From the NCBI GenBank assembly GCA_043798715.1, contig JAZDOK010000064.1:1-28335 (forward strand): a stretch of DNA of 28,335 bases, in the 5' to 3' direction. The position numbers were made by a program, and so were the translations under genes. The DNA comes from JAZDOK01 sp043798715 (lineage in GTDB: Bacteria > Vulcanimicrobiota > JAZDOK01). Shown here in pieces: positions 1-7,415 of this stretch (positions are counted from its first letter, which is position 1; the number at the start of each line of letters is the position of its first letter). The notes beneath the pieces are model-generated. The model saw nothing but the letters and a program-made list of their open reading frames with translations. It was not told the origin of the DNA and did not search any database.

Positions 1-36
1 GAGAAGATACTATTTAAAAAAAGGAGAATTAAAAGT

Positions 37-2256
37 ATGAAATTTACATCTTATTTACTCCTCATATTCATGTGTGTTTTTACTCTGATTCTTTCAAGCT
101 GTGGAGGAAGCACCTCCGTCAATCCTTCTCCATCTCCGACACCCCCGCCTACAGGGGACCTTCCTCTTATAGATCAGAATTTTAAGATTCTTACTGATGA
201 GGAAATCTTATCGGGCCAGGCAATTCCATCAGCAAAATTTCATTTTTTTGCTGATTCCCTTAATAGTCCTATAACTGAATCCTCTGCATTTCTCTTGCCT
301 TATGATAATACTTCAAATAAGGGTGCTGTTGCTGTTTTAAAGATAGGAAGTCTGCTTTTTTCGATTTACAAGTCTTTTTCAATCAAGTCGGATCTGAAAG
401 GGATAAATTCCGAGATAAAAGGGTTGAGCAACTATATCGTTGATATAGATGCCAAACTCTCTCAATTAGCGAATCAGCTTGAACTTACCCAGGTCAATAT
501 TCAGGATTACATATCTTCTTTAAATGTACAGAATTATATTACTCCCATTAAAACCGCTTATTCCACCACCAGCTCGGTCGGACTGATCTATTATTCCAAC
601 GAGGCTGTCCTTCTCGAAGACAATGATCCTACGGCCGTTCCGCTGGCCACCTTGCAGAGCCAGGCAAGTGTTTATGTCGCTGATGTGTCTGCACCGAATG
701 GCATAGCTTTACAGGTTCAGGGGATTCACGATTCCATATGTCCCGATCTTGCAGGTTTGAATGGAGTTCTGAAGGATTACACAAATAAAATCATACTGGA
801 TCCCAGCCAGAACGGAAATAACCAGAACGTACAGGACCCGAAGAACGCCATGTCAACTTATCTTCTGCTGGAATCATTCTTTACCCAACTGCTGAACTAT
901 CAGTTTCAGGGTTTGACCATTCTGGTCAATGCCTACAATTATCAGGATTCAACGGGAAATCAATCCCTGGCATATATAAATGGAACATTTAAAACACTCC
1001 TGAAGGATGAAATAAATAAATATCTGGATACCGTCAATTATATGGTCGCAAACCTGGTGGATTACAGAACATCGGATAACTATGTTCATGACATGAAGTA
1101 CCTCAAGTATGGTCTGGCTCCGGACAACGTTTACCTGATGGTCCTGGCCCGTTCCAGGTTCTTCTGTTCCCTTATCACGAAGGCTTTAGAGGATGATTTC
1201 GGTCTCTATGGAGCCATGGTACTCCCCTATGATTATACCGGCGGGGCCGACATTAACCTGACGTTTCAGGGGAAGGGAAATATCGATCTCACGGTTCCCG
1301 TAAAAGCTCAGAAAATATCAGGGAGATTTCCCTATACAAAATGGGATAAGGGTCCTAATTATTACACCGCATCCCCCGATAATCAATGGCTTTTTTATGA
1401 CATGACTCCCCCCGGCGATCTCCCTGCGGGAGACTACGGGGTACAATTTAACGAGGGAACTTCCAATCCCTGGCCTTATGAGGATAATTATCTTGGTACG
1501 GTGAGTGTCAAATATTATGATCCTCATAATCCCAATCCCAATACGGCGACTTATACGGAAACTGAAACCAATACGGTTAAATTCGGGTATTTCTCACTGA
1601 AATGGCCGTGGAATTCCCAGGAAATATCCTCTGCTCCCTTTTACTACTGGGTTTTACCTGCGAAGATTAAATACAAGAAGCTGGATAGTATCATCGTATT
1701 GAATGTGGATAATCCTTATTTAAAGAACGTTAAAGAAACTGATTATACGGTTACCTTCCCTTCTGCCAATACTCCCTTCAATAATCAGATAAACATGACC
1801 ATGAATAAAACGGGCTGGTCAGCCTGGTTTGATGGACCATTGACGTTTGAATATGAAGTTCAGCTTTTAATCAATATCAATCCGGCTCCCGGTGATGTGT
1901 CTTTTGATTCTGCCCAGATGATGTATTATGTAAAGGGAAATGTTCAGGCCAATTATCCGAATACCTCCCTGGGCACCGACTATCAAACAGAGTACAATTT
2001 ATCACTTTATGACTCAACATCTGAAACTGCTTATCCCTTTATTGCTTATAGAAACACCACCCATTCCATCAATGACAGCAATACTTATCAGGGTATAACG
2101 AATTTTCAGCTCCCGAACCATACAACGGGTTACAGTGTTCATATAAATGCAATGTATGATACCTATGACTATCCGCAGTATGGTAATAGTTTTGATCTGT
2201 CTTTGACCTGGTATTTACAGATCATCTATACCAATAACTATAATATTTTCCAGTAG
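37..2256 (+). CDS. Large secreted lipoprotein of unknown function
   Basis: A 739-residue protein whose ATG is preceded by AAGGAG at 21-26. The N-terminus is a lipoprotein signal: a hydrophobic stretch ending in LSSC with Cys22 as the lipidated residue, then a Ser/Pro-rich linker (about 23-42), so the mature protein is probably membrane-anchored. Residues about 105-165 look like an amphipathic coiled coil (KSDLKGINSEIKGL and following), and about 270-350 is helical and hydrophobic (STYLLLESFFTQLLNYQFQG). The C-terminal half is rich in Tyr, Asn, Thr and Pro and looks beta-rich. I recognise no catalytic motif. A helical front and beta-rich back recalls pore-forming toxins or surface binding proteins, but that is inference. 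Codons are clearly AT-richer than in most of the window, which may mark transfer. No terminator was seen before the tRNA. Confidence 0.85.
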   Translation: MKFTSYLLLIFMCVFTLILSSCGGSTSVNPSPSPTPPPTGDLPLIDQNFKILTDEEILSGQAIPSAKFHFFADSLNSPITESSAFLLPYDNTSNKGAVAVLKIGSLLFSIYKSFSIKSDLKGINSEIKGLSNYIVDIDAKLSQLANQLELTQVNIQDYISSLNVQNYITPIKTAYSTTSSVGLIYYSNEAVLLEDNDPTAVPLATLQSQASVYVADVSAPNGIALQVQGIHDSICPDLAGLNGVLKDYTNKIILDPSQNGNNQNVQDPKNAMSTYLLLESFFTQLLNYQFQGLTILVNAYNYQDSTGNQSLAYINGTFKTLLKDEINKYLDTVNYMVANLVDYRTSDNYVHDMKYLKYGLAPDNVYLMVLARSRFFCSLITKALEDDFGLYGAMVLPYDYTGGADINLTFQGKGNIDLTVPVKAQKISGRFPYTKWDKGPNYYTASPDNQWLFYDMTPPGDLPAGDYGVQFNEGTSNPWPYEDNYLGTVSVKYYDPHNPNPNTATYTETETNTVKFGYFSLKWPWNSQEISSAPFYYWVLPAKIKYKKLDSIIVLNVDNPYLKNVKETDYTVTFPSANTPFNNQINMTMNKTGWSAWFDGPLTFEYEVQLLININPAPGDVSFDSAQMMYYVKGNVQANYPNTSLGTDYQTEYNLSLYDSTSETAYPFIAYRNTTHSINDSNTYQGITNFQLPNHTTGYSVHINAMYDTYDYPQYGNSFDLSLTWYLQIIYTNNYNIFQ

Positions 2257-2343
2257 TATTAGCTGCCGGAATAAAAGAAGAGCCTGTTTTGCCGAGGAGA
2301 GGCCAATTGTAAGGTGAATAATATGGCCATCGGGATTTAACAC

Positions 2344-2432
2344 TGGTGCCGGAGGGGGGAATCGAACCCCCACGCCCCTCGCGGGACCCGGGATTTTAAG
2401 TCCCGTGCGTCTGCCAATTCCGCCACTCCGGC
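2344..2432 (-). tRNA. tRNA-Leu (anticodon UAA)
   Basis: On the minus strand an 89-base cloverleaf can be read. The acceptor stem GCCGGAG pairs with CTCCGGC, followed by discriminator A and an encoded CCA at 2346-2344. The anticodon stem-loop CGGGA-CTTAAAA-TCCCG gives anticodon TAA. A long variable arm, typical of the leucine class II tRNA, is present, and the T arm GGGGGTTCGATTCCCCC is intact. The gene is convergent with the lipoprotein gene. No clear promoter or terminator was found around it. Confidence 0.97.
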
Positions 2433-2537
2433 ACGCCCTACATTCTTCTATTCCGCTTTTAAAAAACCTTCATTTCTCCGAACACCGATGGATCGGGGGA
2501 AAAAGGGCGAAAATATCGCAAAAAATGACGATTTTCC

Positions 2538-2566
2538 TTGACAAATCACCCCGCGAATGGTAAAAT
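2538..2566 (+). promoter_or_regulatory. Sigma70-type promoter for the small transcription unit
   Basis: TTGACA at 2538-2543, a 17-base spacer and TAAAAT at 2561-2566 give a near-perfect housekeeping promoter. The predicted transcript starts near 2573, about 25 bases before the small ORF at 2599. Confidence 0.75.
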
Positions 2567-2598
2567 CAGGTTGCAGATACATCTTGTGAGGTGATTGT

Positions 2599-2679
2599 AT
2601 GTCGCATGAGTTTATCGAAGTGGAAAACATCGAGATTATCGAGGCATTGTACGCCAAGTATCTCGGCGCAAACAACTGA
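2599..2679 (+). CDS. Candidate 26-aa small protein
   Basis: ATG at 2599 follows GAGGTG at 2588-2593 with a 5-base spacing, a good ribosome site. The 26-codon frame begins MSHEFIEVENIEIIEA and ends at TGA 2677-2679. It is acidic in the first half (E at 4, 7, 9, 12 and 15), hydrophobic, and could form one amphipathic helix. The unit has its own consensus promoter (2538-2566) and a strong intrinsic terminator (2711-2740), so the transcript should be about 165 bases and contain only this ORF. I do not recognise a family. Alternatives are a small regulatory RNA in which the ORF is incidental, or a leader for the phosphatase gene at 2793, although the terminator between them argues for a separate unit. 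Confidence 0.5.
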   Translation: MSHEFIEVENIEIIEALYAKYLGANN

Positions 2680-2710
2680 TCCATGTGTGGTTTTTCCCCA
2701 TCCTGGACAA

Positions 2711-2740
2711 AAGGCTTGCTCGAACAAGCCTTTTTTTATT
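2711..2740 (+). terminator. Intrinsic terminator of the small transcription unit
   Basis: AAGGCTTG (2711-2718), loop CTCGAA, CAAGCCTT (2725-2732), running into a T-rich tract to 2740. The hairpin and tail are near ideal. It separates the 26-codon ORF from the phosphatase gene at 2793, unless it works as an attenuator. Confidence 0.85.
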
Positions 2741-2792
2741 TTGAGGCCGATACGCTTTATCAGTGAAATATATCCGTTGAAGGCGGAGCGCC

Positions 2793-5700
2793 ATGGTTGA
2801 TTTCATCCCATCAGATGACTTCCAGTTGTCTGATAGCAGTCCTGTTGATAATGAGTTATTTTCGTCATTTTTAAACTTCTTCGTGCAGGCGACAGGAATA
2901 ACGCTGGCTTTCTTTGACCCTGATGGCCGGCAAATCTCCCCCTGTTACGGCGGAAACCCTTTTTGCCATTCTCTCATGCAGTTGCCTCTTCAGGAACGGT
3001 GCCAGGAATGTCACAAAAAGGCCTGCCGGGAGGCCGTGGATGAATCGGCCCTCAAGATATTTTCCTGTTACCTGGGACTTTCAAACTTTGTCGTTCCACT
3101 GGTGGACGACAAAAAAGTCGTCGCCCTGATCTCCGGAGGGCTTACTTCGGCAAGAAAGCCTTCTTCTCTTCTCAAGGGGCAACTGTGCATCATAAAGGGT
3201 CTTCCGGCTAAAACAGGAGAGTCCTATTATCGGGTACCGGTCATTCCAGCCAATGTTTTTGCCGCCCACGTCTCCCACCTCGAAAAATTCGCCGCAAGCT
3301 CTTCCCGCCAATTCAAGAGGCAGCCATATTCAAAGGCGGAGATAAACAGTTCCATTATCCAGATCGGCGAAGCCTTAAGCTCCGCCCTGAACTTAAATCA
3401 ACTACTGAAACTGATTATTGAGATATGCATCCGCCTCATTCATGCAGATGCGGGAAGCATTTACCTGATTGAAAACCGAAACCTGGTCACCAGAGTCTCC
3501 GTCGGCATGGAGGATGTTCAGGCGCCGGCGATGACTTCGCGAATTCGCGAAAGCCTCGTGGGCTGGCCCCTCTCCTCCGAAAAAACCTTCGCCGGAGACA
3601 GCGGTTTCCGCTCACACGAACCTGTTTATTCATCAAGACAGCATTTTAATACCTATCTTGGAATCCCCCTCGGCAAAAAAGATGATATCAGGGGCATTCT
3701 CAACCTTTACAGCCGGGAACGCCAGGCCTTCTGCTCCGAGACCGCCCAGGTTCTCTCTTTCTTCATCACCCAGGCCGGTCTGGCAATAGAAAATGCCCGG
3801 CATTTTGAGAGCGAGAAACAACGGGCCAGGGAACTAAGCAACCTGTATAATGCGGTGCGGACCGTGGAAGAAAGCACGAATCATGCCGAAACACTCCACA
3901 ATACGGCCAAACAGATGGCCCGGCTTTCCGAAGTCAATCGCTGCATCATCATGCTGGTGGACGACAAGGGAACGGAACTGAAAATGAGGGCCAGTTACGG
4001 CCTCTCCGATGAACAAAAGGACTTTTTTTACTATTTCAGCATGCCCCTTAAACAGATCGAGGAGGTCTACTGGCAGAACATCCGTGAAGGGAAACCCATC
4101 ACCCTGGACAGCCCTCCGCCAGCGAGCCCGTCCCTGGAAAAACTCTTTACCCTTCTGCCGTCCAATTACCTTCTGATTGTACCCCTTTACACCGGAAAAA
4201 AATTGATGGGACTCATCTTTCTGGACGACTCGGAAGTCGCTCACCATTTCACTCCCTCCCAGATCCGAACCGTTATGACCCTCAGCATCCACGCCGCCAC
4301 CGCCATCCAGCGCGCCCTCCTCCTCGCCCAGCAGGAACAGAACCTCAAACATCTCAATGCGCTCTATCAGGTTTCATCCAGCATCACCCAGATCCTGAGC
4401 CTTTCAAAAGTGACCAGCCTGATCGTGGAGAAAGCTTGTCACATCGTGCCCATCCCCGCCTGCGCCCTGATGACATGGGACGAAAAAACAAAAGGTTTTG
4501 CCGTCAATTCCCTCCACGGCTTCTCTTCCGAGGATTTCGATCTCACCCTTTTGGACGATCTCTGTGTACAGGCATCCCACCGGAAGAAACACGTTTATAT
4601 ATCCCTCAAGGACGACCCGGACCGCTTTTCTCTTCTGAAAGAGACTGAATTCGGCGGAATCCTGGCCCTGCCGCTCACCTCAAAAAAACGGGTCCTCGGT
4701 GTTCTGCTCTGCTTCTCTCACCGGAACCGGCCGTTCAGCCCTGAGGAAATACGCCTCCTGAAAAGCTTTTCCCAGCAAGCGGCTATCGCGATGGAAAACG
4801 CCCGGCTCTACGGCATCATCAAGGATAAAGTCCATGAACTGGCCACCCTTTTTGAGGTTGGAAAATCCATCACTTCCACCCTCAAACTGCCTGAACTTCT
4901 GGATAAAATCGCCGCCATCCTCTGTAATGTAATGAAGGCCGACGCCTCATCCATTTTCCTGCTCGATCGCGATGCCTGGGAACTATATCTGGTGGCCTTC
5001 AGGGGCCTTGGGAAACACCTCGCAAACCAACCCATTTCGCTTTCCAGCGGAATTTACGGGACGACCCTGAAGACCAATGCCCCTCTGGCCCTTTACGATC
5101 AGATGGAAAACGGCGTCTTTCGCGTTTTCCCTGAAGAAATTCGCAGAGAAGGTATGAAGACGATCCTTTCCGCCCCCCTCCTGGCCAAAGGAAAGGGGAT
5201 TGGGGTTGTCAGCATCTATAAGAAAGATGTTTACCCCTTTGAGGAATCGGAGATCAACCTGCTTATGACCCTGGCAAACCAGGCCGCCATGTCCATCGAA
5301 AACGCCCTTCTATACCAGGATCAATACGATATGGCCCAGGAACTCCAGGCCCTCCTGATGCCTCAGGCGGAGCTTACTTTCCCGGGGCTCAAGACCGGCT
5401 ATATCTATATGCCATCCAGGGAATTGAGCGGAGATTACTACGATCTCATCCCTCTCGGCAATCATAAAGTGGGAATAACAATTTCGGATGTCTCCGGGAA
5501 GGGCACCCAGGCGGCTGTCTATACGGCCCGCGGCAAGTACATTTTAAAATCCTACGCGACCGCAAACTATCCTCCGAACGAAGTCCTTAACATGGTCAAT
5601 AAACTTATGTCCAGGGAAACGGAAAGCGGTAAATTCATAAGCATTTTTTATGCAGTGGCCGACCTTGCGAAAAAGGAATTGATCTTCAGTAATGCCGGCC

Positions 5701-6032
5701 ATCCGCCCCCAATCTTCTGGGATGCCAGCCGCGAAAAAATCTCGCTGCTCGAAAGCGACGGCATTCTCATCGGGATCGACCGGGAGGCTTCCTTTTCTCA
5801 GAACAAGGTCGCCTTTTCAGCCGGGGATTTACTTCTTCTTTATACGGATGGCATTACCGACGCCCGCTCTCCCGACGGAGGGATCTTCGATATTGAAAGG
5901 TTGAAAAGGCTGGTTCAGAAAAATGCGGAACTTCCCCCGCAGACGCTGGCGGACAAGATACTTGCCTCGGTGAATAAATTCAGCCGGCGCAAGCTGACCG
6001 ATGATTTTACATTGTTGATTTTGAGGTTTTAA
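2793..6032 (+). CDS. PocR-4xGAF-SpoIIE-type PP2C serine phosphatase
   Basis: A 1079-residue cytoplasmic multi-sensor phosphatase. Residues about 16-125 match the PocR ligand-binding domain, with Cys-rich CYGGNPFCHS and CQECHKKAC. Four GAF domains follow at roughly 190-335, 350-505, 525-675 and 690-835, each ending in a helix like QAGLAIENAR or QAAIAMENAR. The SpoIIE/RsbU-type PP2C domain occupies about 865-1079. Its metal and catalytic motifs are intact: SGDYYD, ISDVSGKG, NAGHPPP, LLYTDGITDA and TDDFTLLIL. Family members dephosphorylate a Ser/Thr of an anti-sigma-factor antagonist or similar partner switch. No such partner is encoded here, so the target is unknown. The ATG lies just after a purine-rich AAGGCGGAG. 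It is convergent with nrnA, with a 20-bp palindrome between the two stop codons. Confidence 0.93.
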   Translation: MVDFIPSDDFQLSDSSPVDNELFSSFLNFFVQATGITLAFFDPDGRQISPCYGGNPFCHSLMQLPLQERCQECHKKACREAVDESALKIFSCYLGLSNFVVPLVDDKKVVALISGGLTSARKPSSLLKGQLCIIKGLPAKTGESYYRVPVIPANVFAAHVSHLEKFAASSSRQFKRQPYSKAEINSSIIQIGEALSSALNLNQLLKLIIEICIRLIHADAGSIYLIENRNLVTRVSVGMEDVQAPAMTSRIRESLVGWPLSSEKTFAGDSGFRSHEPVYSSRQHFNTYLGIPLGKKDDIRGILNLYSRERQAFCSETAQVLSFFITQAGLAIENARHFESEKQRARELSNLYNAVRTVEESTNHAETLHNTAKQMARLSEVNRCIIMLVDDKGTELKMRASYGLSDEQKDFFYYFSMPLKQIEEVYWQNIREGKPITLDSPPPASPSLEKLFTLLPSNYLLIVPLYTGKKLMGLIFLDDSEVAHHFTPSQIRTVMTLSIHAATAIQRALLLAQQEQNLKHLNALYQVSSSITQILSLSKVTSLIVEKACHIVPIPACALMTWDEKTKGFAVNSLHGFSSEDFDLTLLDDLCVQASHRKKHVYISLKDDPDRFSLLKETEFGGILALPLTSKKRVLGVLLCFSHRNRPFSPEEIRLLKSFSQQAAIAMENARLYGIIKDKVHELATLFEVGKSITSTLKLPELLDKIAAILCNVMKADASSIFLLDRDAWELYLVAFRGLGKHLANQPISLSSGIYGTTLKTNAPLALYDQMENGVFRVFPEEIRREGMKTILSAPLLAKGKGIGVVSIYKKDVYPFEESEINLLMTLANQAAMSIENALLYQDQYDMAQELQALLMPQAELTFPGLKTGYIYMPSRELSGDYYDLIPLGNHKVGITISDVSGKGTQAAVYTARGKYILKSYATANYPPNEVLNMVNKLMSRETESGKFISIFYAVADLAKKELIFSNAGHPPPIFWDASREKISLLESDGILIGIDREASFSQNKVAFSAGDLLLLYTDGITDARSPDGGIFDIERLKRLVQKNAELPPQTLADKILASVNKFSRRKLTDDFTLLILRF

Positions 6033-6055
6033 TAAGGGCGACGCATGACACAAAA

Positions 6056-6079
6056 GGGCGACGCATGCGTCGCCCCTAC
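6056..6079. repeat. 20-bp perfect palindrome (REP-like) between convergent genes
   Basis: GGGCGACGCATGCGTCGCCC at 6056-6075 is perfectly self-complementary and is followed by CTAC. A half copy (GGGCGACGCATG) lies at 6036-6047. On the minus strand it reads TAGGGGCG plus the palindrome, and that TAG (6078-6076) is the stop codon of nrnA. It could terminate one or both convergent transcripts, but no long T tract follows. It has the same layout as the palindromes at 16669 and 19734. Confidence 0.8.
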
Positions 6080-7047
6080 CGATACAGGAGGGCCTTGACG
6101 GCCGATAGGACTTTGCGGCGTGAAGAGCCAATCGGACCATCCAGGGAGCACCCGGCGGCCTGGCGATGGCCGCCTCCTCCGAACAGGGCCGCGACTTCGT
6201 TCACCGGAATCGTATTGGATCTCAGACTCACCTTTACCTTGTTGCTTTCACCGTTCATTTCCTTGAAAAGAACGGTGACCTCGGCGCCCTTCGCCTGGGA
6301 CAGCCCGTCTACGAAATGTTGAATGTTTTCATCGCCGGCTCCGGTTTTTTTAAACATCTCGCTCGTCAGAGTCGCCCATACCAGGCGTCCGTCGCTGGTG
6401 CGCCTGCTCCCTGAGAACATTTTACCCATGAGCTTGAGGACTTCGTAATCCATCTCGCGGTATATGCTCCGGGAGATCGCATTCACATCTATGGGAAAAG
6501 CGAGCAGTTCGGAGATGATGGCATGGGTTCTGGCCGTAACATTGGAGTATTGAAACGCTCCGGTGTCCGTTAGAATAGCCATGTATAAAGAAGTTGCGAT
6601 ATCGACATCCAGAGGAGAATTCAATCTTTTAATCAACTCGAAAACCATCTCGCCGACGGCGGCAGAGGAAGGATCCACCCAGTTTACATCCCCGTAAAAC
6701 GTGTTGTCCGGGTGGTGATCGATGTTGACAATCATATCGGCCGACCCGTTAACATTGATCCCCTCGGGAAGCCTTCCCCAGTCACTGCACTCAAGGAGGA
6801 TCGCCGCATCAAAACGTTCCTTCGGAATCTCCTGTAAAATGGGATATTTACCGGATATAAAAGAAAAAGAACCCGGAATCCTGTCCTGGCAAAAGAGAAC
6901 TGCTCTCTTCCCCATCTTTTTGAGGGTCATTCCCATGGCCAGCATCGATCCGAGATCATCGCCATCAACGGATACATGGGGCAGAATCAGAAAGCTGTTC
7001 TTTTCAGTAATTGTTTCAGCCACTTTAATGGCGGAACTTGCGATCAT
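6076..7047 (-). CDS. nrnA: Bifunctional nanoRNase / pAp phosphatase (DHH family)
   Basis: A 323-residue DHH/DHHA1 phosphoesterase. The N-terminal metal motif is HVSVDGDDLGS, the DHH motif is NIDHHPDN, and the C-terminal DHHA1 glycine motif is GGGGHRQAAG. In Firmicutes and other groups lacking Orn, NrnA degrades very short RNAs and dephosphorylates pAp. Length agrees with the family (about 310-325). It is the last gene of the nusA operon: its ATG overlaps the rbfA stop as ATGA. The TAG stop codon is contributed by the edge of the palindromic repeat at 6056-6079. Confidence 0.93.
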   Translation of the reverse strand: MIASSAIKVAETITEKNSFLILPHVSVDGDDLGSMLAMGMTLKKMGKRAVLFCQDRIPGSFSFISGKYPILQEIPKERFDAAILLECSDWGRLPEGINVNGSADMIVNIDHHPDNTFYGDVNWVDPSSAAVGEMVFELIKRLNSPLDVDIATSLYMAILTDTGAFQYSNVTARTHAIISELLAFPIDVNAISRSIYREMDYEVLKLMGKMFSGSRRTSDGRLVWATLTSEMFKKTGAGDENIQHFVDGLSQAKGAEVTVLFKEMNGESNKVKVSLRSNTIPVNEVAALFGGGGHRQAAGCSLDGPIGSSRRKVLSAVKALLYR

Positions 7048-7415
7048 TCCACTGTTTCTCCTTGTGGGATCCGCTCTTCGCTCTGTACCTGTTTGAGTAA
7101 ACCAAATATTTTCAGTCCGTGATCCAGGGACCTGTCGACGATAAAATCAATTTCAGGAATGAAACGAAGCCGGATTTTCTTGCCCAGCTCCGTTCTGACG
7201 AATCCTTTGGCGCTCTTAAGTCCCTGAAGGGTGGTTTCCCTGGCTTGATCATCACCAATGACACTGAAGTATATTTTTGCATGGCGGAGATCAGGAGTCA
7301 TCTTAATGCCGGTGACCGTCAAAAAACCGACGCGTGGGTCCTTGATTTCCTGCAGGATTTCACAGACAACCTGCTGGAGCAGGCCTTCCACCCGCTCCTT
7401 TCTCTGCTGCGTCAT
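7044..7415 (-). CDS. rbfA: Ribosome-binding factor A
   Basis: A 123-residue RbfA with the KH-like fold. MTQQRKERVEGLLQQVV opens the protein, and KDPRVGFLTVTGIKMTPDLR followed by AKIYFSVIG is the family core. RbfA binds the 30S subunit and assists late 16S rRNA maturation. The start codon overlaps the infB stop (ATGA) and its own stop overlaps the nrnA start in the same way, so translation is probably coupled through infB-rbfA-nrnA. Confidence 0.95.
   Translation of the reverse strand: MTQQRKERVEGLLQQVVCEILQEIKDPRVGFLTVTGIKMTPDLRHAKIYFSVIGDDQARETTLQGLKSAKGFVRTELGKKIRLRFIPEIDFIVDRSLDHGLKIFGLLKQVQSEERIPQGETVE

Noticed and set aside
2683..2766. 27-codon ORF beginning MCGFSPSW after the small gene
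   Set aside because: It runs straight through the intrinsic terminator and has no ribosome site; a chance frame.
3834..4352. 172-codon minus-strand frame inside the phosphatase gene
   Set aside because: It is a shadow of GC-rich coding sequence; the plus-strand GAF domains are intact across it.
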